Made by a program: the position numbers and the translations under genes. Under the pieces are notes generated by a model. That model worked only from the letters and a program-made list of their open reading frames with translations, was not told the origin of the DNA and searched no databases. Below are positions 36,131 through 48,101 of a stretch of DNA of 64,000 bases, in pieces. This stretch comes from Tigriopus japonicus (taxonomy: Eukaryota > Arthropoda > Copepoda > Harpacticoida > Harpacticidae): positions 6,506,059-6,570,058 of the forward strand of contig CM021318.1 of assembly GCA_010645155.1 (NCBI GenBank), in the 5' to 3' direction. Every line of letters starts with the position of its first letter. Within the stretch, counting starts at the first letter, position 1.

Positions 36131-37061
36131 CAGTCAAATCTTGATTGAAATAAGAAATCTCAGTTAAAGAAATTTTCGCGATATAAAAAACTTTCCCGTG
36201 CTAACCAAAATTTTACTACATAAGAATTCTCGATAGAAGAAATTTTCCATTTTTCCTCAATCTCGATATAAGAAACATTTTCAAAGTTTTGGCCTATTTC
36301 TCTTGCTTAAATTGGTCACGGCACAAAACAAAACGAAGCATTTCTAAAAGGATCGATGCAATGCTTCCATATTTTGCGCTTATGCGCAAACTTTGCGCCT
36401 TTAAGGGTGCCTTTTGCGCACTTTTTTGGGCTCTCGCGCCTTGCGCCTCTTTTGAAAAAAAACAACTTTTCAAGTTTCAGTCAAAAGAACGAAAAATTGC
36501 ATTTTGAACCCTAAAAGCGCTAAAAATTGTCCAACATGCCACTTAGCAATAACTATATTAATGACATAATTTGTCGACAATTTTAAAAAATAATGGAAGC
36601 TCATTTTGCCCACAAATTTGCAATGCTTGAGAGTGGAAAAAGTTGTGTGTCTGCCAAAGCAGAACCTAGTGATCTGGGAAAATAAGCAATCCAAGGAAGT
36701 GTCATGTGAACCCAAGAAAGTCTCTCATATTTGAAGAAATTTGAGGTCAAACTGAGAATAGAAGATTTGCAGTTGAGATATTCCAAAAAAATAGCAAAAA
36801 AACTTCGTCAGTATGAAAGCATGGAAGGCTCAAATTTTTTAAAAAGTTGTTTGTCCCTGGTTAGATAGTTTACCAATCATGATAACAAAATTGTACTTTC
36901 GTCTTTCATTTTTTCTGTCAAATTGAGATTGAAACAAGTTCTTAAGCTTTGTAATAGAGATACAAATGCATACACTTGTAATGTAAATTTGTGTGTTTTA
37001 ATAACTATTTTTTTTCTTTATTAATCTGGCGATGTCTGGTTTACACAAGGATGGCTCAAGC

Positions 37062-37194
37062 CAGGATTACTTTCAAAATACACACTGGGTCCGATTAGTA
37101 CAATGAAAATTCAACGGAACAATACATTTGTTGAAAAAACCTCACATTTTAGTACAATGATCGGACCCAGTGTGTATTTTTGAAATTCGTCCTG
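37062..37194. mobile_element. Palindromic miniature element (133 bp)
   Basis: Two inverted arms carry CAAAATACACACTGGGTCCG (near 37074) and its complement CGGACCCAGTGTGTATTTTT (37162-37181), with TTAGTACAATG blocks facing each other inside. Copy A of the host transposon lacks this block at the same place, so it is an insertion. The flanks CAGGATTAC and AATTCGTCCTG extend the inverted repeat imperfectly. Confidence 0.7.
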
Positions 37195-37226
37195 ACGTAC
37201 AGTGGTTCCTGGTTTACATTAGAGCT

Positions 37227-40200
37227 CTAGTTTACATCGCTACGGTTGCAAAAGTATAGAGCATGCGAGTAATGGAGATATTCGCCACATAAAATACAAA
37301 AGCCATCATTTGTAAGGCGGAGGTGGAAATCTTGTTTGTTACATGTCATATGATAGTTAATGTCAAGGATTTCGTAAAAAAATTGTTTGCGTTTATCAAG
37401 ATGTAAAGCGATGTTAAAAAGAAATCTACTTCTCCAGAAGTACGAGGGGATGTCAGGCAGAGGGTTAAAATCGGGTTTGGTCGGCAAGTTATTGAACAAA
37501 GCGAGTTTAATTCCGGTGAAGGCATTCCCAAATTGCAAAGATGATAGTCTGTTTAGAGTGATGGATTTCAGCCAGGTTTCGAGAGGGCAAGTGGAGATTA
37601 AAAAGTATATGATGGCGTTGTTTGCGGAAAAAGGTAGATCAAGATATCGTTTGAGGTATTTCGTAAAGACTGCGTTGGTAGTTGTCCAAATGTTGTCCAA
37701 AAATATCCTGCCCTAAAAAGGGCAGGATATATATAGACTTGAAAGATCCGCAGCACTAAATGGAGATTGAGTTGACGGAGTTTAAGTCGAGGGAAGAGGA
37801 AACCAATTCGAGCTCGCGCTTTGGTGTTCAACTCTCGGATGTGCCCAGATGAGACTAATTGAGATGAGAAGGTGACCCCCAAGTATTTAAACTCGTTAAC
37901 TCGTTCAATGGTCTCCTCAAATATGGTGAACTCACACACGGGCAAACGACCCTTGTGGAAAACAACGATCTTGGTTTTGGGTATGTTCAAAACGAGGTCA
38001 TTTTTCATGCAGTACTTCTCCAGATCAAGCAGGGCCCGTTGAAGGTCTTCCTGAGAGTCTCCCAGAATGCACAGGTCGTCGGCATACATTATCATATTTC
38101 TTCTCACTTAGATGAACTCCTTGATGTTGGACATGATCTGGGAGATCCCTCAGGTATAAATTAAATAGGAGAGGTGATATTGGATCACCTTGCAGAACGC
38201 CGTTGTTTGAATGAAAGGCTTCGGCCTTCCTTGAGCCTGAGAGGAGAGTAAGCTGGGTAAACTGCAGGATGTTGAAGATTAGAAGCGAAAACGACATGGG
38301 TATTCCAAGTGCATGCATCTTACAAAAAATTTTTTTCTCTATTCACGATGTCGAATGCTTTGCTGAAATCAACGAACGCTACATAGGTTCGTCGTTTCGT
38401 GGATAGTCGTTGGTAGCAAACTTCTCGAAGGAGGGCTGTGGCCCCAACGGTGTTCTTCCATGAGTAAAACCGAACTGGTAGTCTGGGAAAACTTTTTTTT
38501 CCTCAGCATACCGTGTCAGTCTGTCGTTCAGTATGCTGGACAGAGATTTCAAAAACGGATCCTGAATAGTAATTGTTCTTAAACTGTTAGGGTTTGAGCG
38601 TGCTCCTCTTTTGTAAAGAAAGAAAACACTTGACTTTAGCCAAATGCTTGTGTTGCTGCAGAAAATCGTATTCCTCAACCGCGCGACAATGCGATCCTAA
38701 TTGGTACCGAACAAACTCTGCTTCGCTCACTTATGTTGCAAACTTTTATCTTTATTCAATATAAAGCGAACTTCCAAATAAGTACGTGACAAGGTGATGG
38801 GCGCTTCTACCTGTCCCAAAGTCCATTCTAGAATAATCTCAAAAATGAAGTCATGGCGGTAAAACTCGACTAGCAAAGGAGAGGTTCAGAGAGTAAGTTT
38901 GGCGGACGATAGACAATGGGTGTAAATGGAGCTCAGGGCCTTCGAAATTCTCTTCGCCAGACACTTCAAATGCCAGGGTGAGTATCCAAGAAGCCCACAT
39001 GCCTTACCTTCCTGGCGGGCCAATGTCCTTTCGACTTCTCCATCTGTCATAGGGACCAACAATGAGTGGTCATCCGCTTGGGTCAGTGGGGGCAAGGGGA
39101 ACACTGTCGAAGGGTAACGTTGATAAAGACCACGAAAATGCGTCAGTATTTAGTTAAGACATACAGATGAGAGCTCTGGGGGACTCCTGGCCCTCTTATA
39201 GAGTGGACCCATGTCCCCGCCCTGCGATTCCCGCAAGTACTTCTCCACTTGTGAAATGTTCCAACTCCTTTCAGGCTGACGTAAGGCTTTGTGGTAAGCG
39301 GATCGGGCTAATGAATATTCTCTGTAAACTGAGTTTCCTCGCTTCAGACTCCTGAGGAGACACGGTGTTCCGAATGGCTTTTTAGGTTTGAATCAAAATA
39401 CCCAAAGACATCATGGCACTTTTTGGACCCGAAATTTAATGGGGAACAACTTTAGTTTTATTGTATTATATAAGTTTAGGTCAGGCGAAAAAGTTATATA
39501 CCTAAAAACCTATTAATTATAACATTTTTTAATCAACTATTTGACCCATATTTAGAGACCATTTAGTTACCCCATGAATTCAAATTGAATAAAAATTCAT
39601 TTAGCAACAACTGAGTTATTTGACTTTGAATGGTCCATTTTTGACCCCAAAAGGCCGAAAAACGCTTCAGTTATATGAAAAAACAAATTCCCAAAGATTT
39701 CATATAGCTTTTCAATATCGCAAAAATAAATGAAAATTTTCGAGTTTTGGAGCTCATGTCAAAATAGTCCAGAATAATATAAAATATCACTTAAAATGTA
39801 CTTCAACAAGATTTTTGGGAAGCATATTTCATAACTATTTAGAGTACGCCTTGGTGTGTGTTCTGCCAAAATTACAAATAAATATTTCTAACAGATTCAT
39901 ATTCAAATTTACGATTTCTAGAAGGACCATGTTCAAAATGAACTAAAACCGAAACTTGAAACCTTAACCGATTTTTTCAAAACTTCTAAATATTACACCA
40001 CTTTGAGTTTCTTTGACAATGCAAAATATTTTATATTGCAAAATGTATTTTATGTGCCTTTTCAGTGATATCTTTTATATTTTTGAGCTATTTTGACATA
40101 ATCTCCAAAACTCGAAAAATTTCATTCATTTTTGCGATCTGGAAAAGCTATATGAAATCTTTGGGAATTAGATTTTTCATATAACTGTAGCGTTTTTCGG

Positions 40201-41289
40201 CTTTCAAAGTCAAATAACTCAGCTGTTGCTGCATTAATTTTTATTCAATTTGATTTCATGGGGTAACTAAATGGTTTCTTAATATGAGTCAAATAGTTTA
40301 TTAAAAAATGTTTTAATTAATAGGTTTTTAGGTATATAACTTTTTCCCCTGACCTAAACTTACATAATACAATAAAACTAAAGTTGTTCCCCATTAAATT
40401 TTGAGTCCAAAAAGTGCCATGATGTCTTTGGGTATTTTGATTCAAACCTAAAAAGCCATTCGGAACACCTTGGAGAGATATTGTCTTTTGGTGGAGTTCT
40501 TTCGTTAGTGGAGAAAGCCAGGGTTTCCCATTTTCGGTCATTTTTTGAATTTATGTTCTGTGTGGGTTGTGAAGGCGGCTGACAATGTTTCTGGAGTGAG
40601 ATGGGATATCGTCGAGTTTTCCAGGAAGTGGCTCACTTGATTAAGATCAACCCTTCTCTGTTTGTGTTCAAATGAGGTAGGTTTCTCCTTGCATGGGATT
40701 CGAATGAGAGCGCTTATTGGCTTGTGGTCGGAGACGACCATCTCATGAACCACCGTTTCTTTGACTACAACGTCTGCCGAGGCAAAGATATGGTCGAGGC
40801 AAGATGAACCCGAAGAATAAACAAAGGTCATTTTGTCTGGGTCTGATTTTAAATGGATGTTGTATTGCTCCAAAAAGGAACAGAGTTCCTCGAAGTCTTG
40901 AGAAGACGGTCTCAACTTAAAATCTCCCATGAGTAAAACTCTCCCCGTGTTTGGGGTTTGTTCCAAGAGATTGGCCAAGATTCCAAGAGATTGGTAAGGT
41001 CGTCGATTTCTAAGGTGGGTTTGAAGTAACAACCAGCGATGAGAACTCCTTTTATCGTAAATGCAAGGACATTGTCTGACTGGTAGACATGGTTTGGGTC
41101 CAACGATCTTGTGATGTATGCTTCAAGGCTGCCAGAAGGCCGTCCCCGGGTCCCCGTGGCAGTTGCATGCTGAACAAAGGTGGACTTCCCCGTGAAGCAC
41201 GGGTAGTGCTTGGTCTTTGTTAACCAGTTTTCCCCAACGAAGAATACATTTTGTTTTGTCAAAAACTGTTTATTGCACGATCTAAACAT
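37227..41289 (-). mobile_element. Non-LTR retrotransposon (LINE), degenerate
   Basis: Minus strand. The 5' part (41289-40538) is an apurinic-type endonuclease: LLMGDFKLRPSSQDF (the usual Asn of GDFN is Lys), SSGSSCLDHIFAS and VVSDHKPISALI. The reverse transcriptase follows: KACGLLGYSPWHLK (39104-38886), DYQFGFTHGRTPLG (38678-38379), NNGVLQGDPISPLLFNLYLR (38318-38025) and the catalytic MYADDLCILGDS (38107-37598). The C-terminal part ends in a Cys/His motif, CILCGEYLHYSHALYFC. Frameshifts, stops and a 1.1-kb foldback insertion show it is inactive. I cannot assign the clade. Its 3' end recurs in pogo-like copy A. Confidence 0.85.
39364..40469. mobile_element. Foldback element with inverted arms of about 470 bp
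   Basis: The left arm runs from GGTGTTCCGAATGGC at 39364 to about 39840, and the right arm from about 39995 to 40469 is its reverse complement, with only scattered differences. Landmarks in both arms include ACCCAAAGACATCATGGCAC, TTAGTTACCCCATGAA and CCCAAAGATTTCATATAGCT. The central 150 bp is unique. It splits the LINE between its endonuclease and reverse-transcriptase parts. No clear target duplication was found. A diverged fragment of an arm occurs near 60968-61090. Confidence 0.88.
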
Positions 41290-41800
41290 TTTTTAAAAGC
41301 TAAATTTTTGAGTCATAGTCGGATTTTGTTGTAGTAAAGGTAAGCTTATAAGGTTATATAAAGGTGAGGTAAACTCCTCTGGTAGTTTCCTTGTATTTTT
41401 TATCGTTTCTTGAGCCAATTTTCTTGAGCCTCGATATAAGAAAATTCTCGATATAAGCAACATTTTGCCGCTGACTGAAAAGTTTGTTAAAATGAGATTC
41501 AATTGTAATTTGAAAGGCGTATTTCAACAAAGGCTGTTATAAATTCATCAAGGAAAATTGTTTTACTTTGATCAGCTCTCCAGCAGCTGCTGTTAATTGT
41601 GTAGAAATAGTAGAAGGCCTGTAAGATGGTTACAATGCTCTGCTAAAGTCACTTTTTTCATGAAAATCGACTTTGAAGTAAATTCACACGTCTTGCTAAA
41701 TAAATTTTTAAGGCTGATCCAAATTTCCGAATAATCTGGCGGACACCAACAAAAGAAAGATAACTACATTGGCAGACGGACCAACAACTAGTTATGCTTA

Positions 41801-42088
41801 CAGTTCTATATAGACAGAAATGACACTCCAGTTTTCAGTGGAGATTTGTTTTGAGCTCATTTCAGCAGTCCAGCAGCAAGGGTGCCAAGTGACATGATTC
41901 TTTATGCATTGCTCTTGTTCGAGCATAGCCATTGAAAATGCAAATCCGCCACTGACTCCCTGAAATCGCAAATTCCAGTTTTGAATCATGTAACTAGTTG
42001 TGCTCAATGTCCAATCCCATCGCACACACAGTGCAAGCTTGTTGAATCAGAACAATTTAGGAGTGACATTTCTATGTATATAGAACTG
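41801..42088. mobile_element. Miniature inverted-repeat element (288 bp), family M1
   Basis: It begins CAGTTCTATATAGACAGAAA and ends with the inverted TTCTATGTATATAGAACTG. TA lies on both sides, and a longer 12-bp direct repeat TAGTTATGCTTA flanks it (41789-41800 and 42089-42100). A second copy with a nested insertion is at 48720-49329. There is no coding capacity. Confidence 0.8.
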
Positions 42089-42100
42089 TAGTTATGCTTA

Positions 42101-45100
42101 CAGTTCATGTATCTACTCGCTCTACTCTCCACGAAATTTACGAAGGAAAAAGAAAGCCAAACAAAAAGTACGTTTATAATAGATTGCAGCAAAAAATCAT
42201 ATCACTAACAAGTTTTTCGCATGTTCCAAAATTTATTTTTTTAAAAGCATCGAACTTTTTCTTGCGCTCTCCCCTTTTTCTCGAGTTCTGTGAACTAATC
42301 CTATCTGGAACCATTCAATCTAATGTGCGTACACTTGTTTCTATTATGCTTTAGATAAAAGATTTAATTTGGTACCACTTCGGTAACTACCACCTGAATC
42401 TGGTTTTATAGTATGAAAATAAGACTCCACAACACCATCAAAATTTATCAATTTTGGGAAAATTATGCCATACTACGAAAATTCCGTGATAAGTTAGTGC
42501 GAAAAAGAGAATAAATCTTTATTTTTGGCATTCTTTCGCATGCAAACGTATTTCAGAAAACAGTGGACTTTTTTAAGTAAACGTCACGAATTTTGAAATA
42601 AAAGTTTAACTACCGCCATCTACTGATAGAACAACTCGTTTCTTGAAAAATAGGTTTTGAAAAGAATAATTCTGTCACGGATTTTTTACACACCTTGCAT
42701 AAAATTTGTTTGATTATGGTGCATGGATAGTTAAGCCAGGAACCCCTGAAAGGGGTGGACACGAACTCCGATTTTTGAAAAAATGGTATGAGGCCGAGGC
42801 TATATTTTGACACGACGTCATTTATTCCTTATTAATGTCTAAAACTGTTGAACATGTGTCTTGAAAGAATTCACGCAAACTTTTTGTGTTTATATTTGTG
42901 GACTGGATGTTCTTCACCTTGATTTTAGAAGTCCCAGCACTCTTTTTACTCGTCTCATGAACTTTTGACATTCAACTCTCCAAAGGATTTTAGTCCTCAT
43001 AAGAATGAGGAAAATACGTAGATGGAATCTTGCTTCACCCATTAGTCCAACTTCAGTGAAACAATGCTCTACAGAAGTATCTGTGGTGGTATCTGGAGTG
43101 TTACTCATCTTCCATCCTCTTCAACACCTCCACAACGCAGGAACCATTTCCATAGGAAAATGAAAGAACAAGAATGGTCTCATTTTGAAACAAGATGGAG
43201 TCCAAGTCAGAGATGTTGTTGGCTATAACCATTGAAGGGCACTTTTGACGGTTCTGGATCAGATCAGCCATCTGATCCGGATTGGAACAGGAACAAAGGC
43301 AATCACAACGTCCTTGAGACAAAATGAGTGAAAAACATGAGGATTAAAGCCTTGATTGTGGATTTGATTGAAAATGTTTCAAGTCTTGGGGCTCAAGAAG
43401 GTCGGGACCACGCAGGACTGGGGCTAAGGGTCCTTCAGGACCAAAGGATCATATCTTATCATTGCAGGGATAGGCTCTACAGGCTTGATAAGGTTTGATT
43501 GATCTTCTTAGATCCCCTTGTCCAGGAATTAACAATCAGATTGAATGAAAAAATCCACACAATTCAATCTTGATGGGAGCATTTCATTCTAAAGACTTTG
43601 GGAGGGTCCATGGAATCCGGGTTAGACTGTCAGATCACCAATTTGGGCTAACTGACTCCAAAGGCAGATCAAAATATTGAGCCCATCCATTGCTAGTAGG
43701 TCCACCTGATAGGTTTCAAAGTCATCTTAATTTGTTCTTCATTTGATCGAATTCTTGACACTGAGGACTTCTTCTTTCTTTGTTCTATATTGACCTTAAT
43801 CCGAACGCAAATTCCTCTTGAAAAGGGATTAAGAACCAACTTTCCCCACATACTCTCACCCGGATCAAAACGGGGAGTTTTATCGCACTCGTCCATCACA
43901 CAACTTGAACAACTTAAGAGTATCTTACCTGTCCTTATTATCCTGAACTAAAAGACACAACCATACAATAAAGGAAATTCGAAAAAGGACCAACATTTAT
44001 AGAACATGTTATGCCAAGGTGACAATCTCACAACCTGTAACAACCTTGATTTCATACAAAGTTTGGCATGTGTTAATTCAGTTCAGGATAATACCTGAAA
44101 TATTGATGGATGGGTTCAATTGTAAGTTCAAAGATACTAATAAGACGTTCAAGTCGGATGATATATGAGCTCGGAAAAAAACGATATTAAATTCAGGATT
44201 CTGATGTGTTAACGTTCTCAAATATGATGCTCTCGCTCTGGGAACGTTAGGATCTTCCAATACCGAAAATGGCCAGACTCATAACACGGCTTTTTAAGCA
44301 ATAAACTGTAGAATTTTCGAAATCTGTTGCTTCAAAGTGGTGAAATCTTTCATAAATATTACGTCTACGTTAGTTTTATATAATCATAAACAATTATGAT
44401 GCTCCAGCCATTGCCATAGCTGAATTGTGACATGCATGATAAGTTTCATTAGCGTTTGGTTTGAGCTCTTAAGTGATTAAAAATGGTGCGGTTTATGTGA
44501 TTCAAAATGCAATTTTGAGGGGCAAATTGTTGAGCCTTTTAATGTACTTTCTTGTGTTAGGTTCCAATTTCGGTCTCTATCAGGGTTTGTTTCGGGGGAA
44601 AGACGTGGTACTATCGTATAAATATATGTTTTGCATCCTGGATATTAAACAAGTAGGGTCTTTGCGGAAGCCCGCCTATTTATTCGTTTTCTAACAAAAC
44701 TGTCATTTCTACTGTTATTACCAAAAACTATTTAGGTGCGTTATTGCCCGTTTGACGTTCAACGTTATCTTTTCTGCGACAATGTTTTGCCATGAGGCCA
44801 AAAAAAACTGAGAAGAGACCTCGTGAAGGCATGTTTCGAAAATGATATCAATCACTGAAGCAAATTTGTACGGTCCTAGTACTAAATGTCAAGATCCTTT
44901 GAAAATAATTTTTGATACCTGAAGGTCCTAACATCAATGCACATAGAACTGTAATTCATTTTAGACTCTTGGAAACAATGCCTCCTGATGTTCTAGAATC
45001 TAGATCGAGACGCGCAAGAAAATTCGCCAAAAGCGCAACACAAGATTTTTTTAAATCACACCTGGGAAAGCACAAGAAAAAGCGCAATATTTTTAATCAC

Positions 45101-45918
45101 ACATGGGAAAGCGCAAGAAAAAACGCAAGACTCCAAATTCAAGATTTCTGAAGTATTAAAAACTACTGCCATTGCTAAATAGTGCTTAACAATAAAACAT
45201 TGAATAGAAATGGGCAATATTTTTATGTGAGTCAGTAGTCATGTTTAGACGCAATAACTTTTTCTGACGTGCCCAATTTTAGTTAAAAATAATTGTATTT
45301 TTTGTTCTGTGGTTCATGGGATGTGTTAAATTGAATAGAGTACACTTTGATAAGTAGGGCTCAGATAATTTGCTGTTTTTAGTCCAAAAGTTGCACTTTA
45401 TTTGATGAAAGTTGTCAAAAAGTTGCCATTTCCTGGTCTAAAAATATCATGCTGTTACATAAAACTCAATATGCCTCAAATGAGGACAAATATATGTCTC
45501 AAATCTCGACAAAAGCTTATAGTGTTAGTTTGTCTTTTTAACCTCGGCTTCCTTTAGAACATAATTTTGCTTTATACAAATTTTAGTAGAATAAAAAATT
45601 TCATTCTGTGAAAAATCGGTCGTGAAAGTGCCTGTAGATTATATAATTTGCTAAATTTTTCACAACATTTCAAGATGCAGTAGTTGCTGTTGCGAAAAAA
45701 TTGAAATGTTGATGACTGTGACTAAAACGGTAAAAACTTATGGTCGTTTTTGGTGCATTTTGCAACTTTACAGAAACCGTATTAGTAACAAAATATGCTA
45801 ATAGATAAGTTCACAATAAAAAGACACAAACCATTACTGATACTGCGGGCGCTTCCAATCGCCCGGAAATAACCAAACTCTTCCACTTTGTCGTTAAATT
45901 TGGATTGATTTATTTCTC
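42101..45918. other. Gene-poor stretch with an unrecognised minus-strand coding candidate
   Basis: No confident gene. On the minus strand between 44298 and 42910 there are several locally GC-richer frames next to plausible splice sites: a 60-residue piece ending before ISG|GTATTA (44091), a piece CDKTPRFDPG before GTGAGAGT (about 43855), and a 70-residue piece CSNPDQMADLIQNRQKCPSM (43322-43101). They could be exons of one diverged gene, but I recognise none of them and could not join the phases. The remainder is AT-rich. Confidence 0.2.
42612..42626 (-). promoter_or_regulatory. CTCF-like motif
   Basis: On the minus strand TCAGTAGATGGCGGT fits CCASYAGRKGGCRSY at 14 of 15 positions. It lies in a gene-poor interval between repeats. 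Function is inference. Confidence 0.3.
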
Positions 45919-46266
45919 ATGATAGCAAAGTACGAACAGTTCGTCTCCTCCTCGAATACAGGGAGCGCTACCAAAGTGGCGCCAATCTCTTACGAGTATG
46001 ACGCTCAGACCGCGCCATCTAGCGAGAGGCTATTGCGGCATTCACACTTACAATTGCGAAAAATCGATCACACAAGATATTCCCATAATGGAGACGATCA
46101 CTTAAACCTTATGACTGAAGACTCACTTATTTATAATACAGCTTACTATGTGAAAGACACAAACAAGATTACAAGTACATCCAGGGTTCCACAACAAAGC
46201 ACAACTACATATGAAGGAATATTTGTAGGCGAGGCGGAGATAAAACTTGATGGAAATTTACTTTGA
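45919..46266 (+). CDS. Unrecognised ORF, 115 aa
   Basis: I do not recognise this protein. An ATG at 45919 opens MIAKYEQFVSSSNTG and runs 115 residues to a TGA, rich in Ser, Thr, Tyr and His with no hydrophobic segment. The frame is longer than its AT-rich neighbours would suggest, but there is no homology or splice support. It is followed closely by the dispersed repeat at 46385-46880. It may be chance or a repeat-encoded fragment. Confidence 0.18.
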   Translation: MIAKYEQFVSSSNTGSATKVAPISYEYDAQTAPSSERLLRHSHLQLRKIDHTRYSHNGDDHLNLMTEDSLIYNTAYYVKDTNKITSTSRVPQQSTTTYEGIFVGEAEIKLDGNLL

Positions 46267-46384
46267 AAAATGGGATTTTGTTTGACTTTTTGACACCTTT
46301 AGAACCCAAAAAACGCGCAAGATATGGAAGCACCATTGACTTCTATTAATACTAGACAGAGTGTAAGCCTAAAAATGTGTCTCC

Positions 46385-46880
46385 GGTCGCCAACTGTTGA
46401 GCGGACAAAAGTGCGGGAACATTTGAAATGAGTGACCAGGCAAATGACAACTATGAAATTCAATTATCAAAGGTGGAATTGAGTTATGGTTTTGGGTCAT
46501 TTTTTGCTATTACTAGTGGTCACTTTCTCGGAAGAACCAAAGACGTCACTAGGTGACCATACTTTGGATTTGAATACTTCAACTTGGAACTTTTTTGCCA
46601 ATACATTGAATAAGTCATTGGTAGGAAGAACATAAATTTAAGCTTTTGCATTATGTAGGGTTAATCCAATGCATATATATAGACAAAAACTAACTCGTGG
46701 CTTCAAGAACGAGTTAAAAAAAGTTGGTCTTGATTCATATGTTTGGTCACACCAACTGTCCGCTTAACAGTTGTGATGGCGACATTTTCCTCATAAATTC
46801 AACACATTCCGCCCCGCTTGGCAAATCAGCCAGACTAAAAAGCTTGCACGCTATCTAGTGATTATAATTGATCTAAGGGA
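46385..46880. repeat. Dispersed repeat, copy 2, with inverted sub-ends
   Basis: Positions 46508-46880 match 1-371. Just upstream, GGTCGCCAACTGTTGAGCGG at 46385 is an inverted match to TCCGCTTAACAGTTGTGATG near 46759. The unit therefore carries an internal inverted pair about 370 bp apart, which could be element ends. Edges are uncertain. Confidence 0.6.
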
Positions 46881-47174
46881 AGCACAGCTTGTAAAAAAAG
46901 CCAAATAAAAGGGCCAAGAGGTTGAACCAAGCAAAATAGTCATGGAAAAGTTAGGCTAAAGACATTTTCTGCAAAAAGTGAGATACCATAAAAATATGAC
47001 AGTCCACATCTTAAAAAACAATTGTGTTGCGCCTTAATATTTTTTCATTGACTTTTTAGTCTGTGACCTCTTGTCCCAAGTATGTGTAGTGCGGGAAAAC
47101 AAAACAAACCTTCAAAAATGCATTGACAATTGACATCTCCATGCAAAGGAGATCAAAGCAAATTCCAAGTTACT

Positions 47175-47682
47175 AATGGCCTACTACCAAGCTCGGACCC
47201 ACAGTCACGCCCTCCCCACTTTCTGCTTCATAGGCTACCGTAACCAACATGGGCAGTACACTGCGATCGACCCTTGAGCGGGGGAAGCTGTAAACCGAGT
47301 GCACATCACGAATTTTGTCGCCACCAACTTTGACGTTCAAGTAAGTGTAAATTAATTAAGTATAAAAGTGTTTAAAAATATTTTTGTGACCTATTCATCT
47401 CCATGAAAAAGTACCACCAACTTGGACAATCCCAACAAAACATTTCGTTCTGAATATCCCTGTACTGTACATCTTTTGGCCTTTCAGCTTGGCAACTACT
47501 CCCTGTTTATCATGACTGACAACAATGCTTGGGTTCAGATGCCATCTGCCACGATCCAGGACGCGTTCGAATTTGCGAGACCGCTGTTTCGATGTGGTAT
47601 AGCTGTCTACCTCTACGTCTGGGAGCATCGAGAAGATGCATTCCTGGACAATAAAGTTGGGTTGAAGTTGGAAAAAGATTGA
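47175..47682 (+). pseudogene. Unrecognised gene fragment, probably broken
   Basis: An ATG at 47175 reads MAYYQARTHSHALPTFCFIG and continues to a TGA after AIDP. The same frame then resumes as AGEAVNRVHITNFVATNFDV up to a good donor CAAG|TAAGTG near 47341. After about 80 bp another frame reads NPNKTFRSEYPCTVHLLAFQ and on to EHREDAFLDNKVGLKLEKD with a stop at 47682. The pieces look coding-like but carry an internal stop. I do not recognise the family. Confidence 0.25.
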
Positions 47683-48101
47683 AGACTGTCTAGTAATAAG
47701 TCAGCTCTATCATACCCCAGATTGTGGTGAAATTGAAGGCAATACGTACATGTTCTGAAAAGGTGACAATTCACGAATGACATCACTCAGTAAACATTAA
47801 CTGGGCCTGTTTGTTTACCCGGTCCTCTTTTGGGTTCACAGTCCTCTTTTGGGTACACCGTTCTCTCTTGTTTAAATTCTAACAGCCGCCACGATGTTTT
47901 CGATCCAAGAACGTGCTAATTTAAGCAATTCGAGAAGAGGACAGATTTGGACGTCTGACTTCTTCAAATTCTCTGTTAGTTACTTTTCAAAGCGTAATCA
48001 AATACAATCGCAATAGCATTGTATAGAGGTTTGAAAAATAATTAAATACAATTAAACTCATTTACTCATTATATTACTCAACATTTACATTTACTCATTA
48101 T

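Larger units (their letters stand above)
36131..41505. mobile_element. pogo/Tigger-like DNA transposon copy B with nested LINE (5.4 kb)
   Basis: It starts CAGTCAAATCTTGATTGAAA at 36131 and ends with the inverted AATGAGATTCAATTG at 41505, with TA on both sides. The left 900 bp (to about 37040) and the right 220 bp match copy A at 27929-29516 almost base for base. The middle is filled by a LINE on the minus strand (37227-41289), which is itself interrupted by a foldback element (39364-40469). A short palindromic element sits at 37062-37194. No intact pogo transposase was found. Confidence 0.75.
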
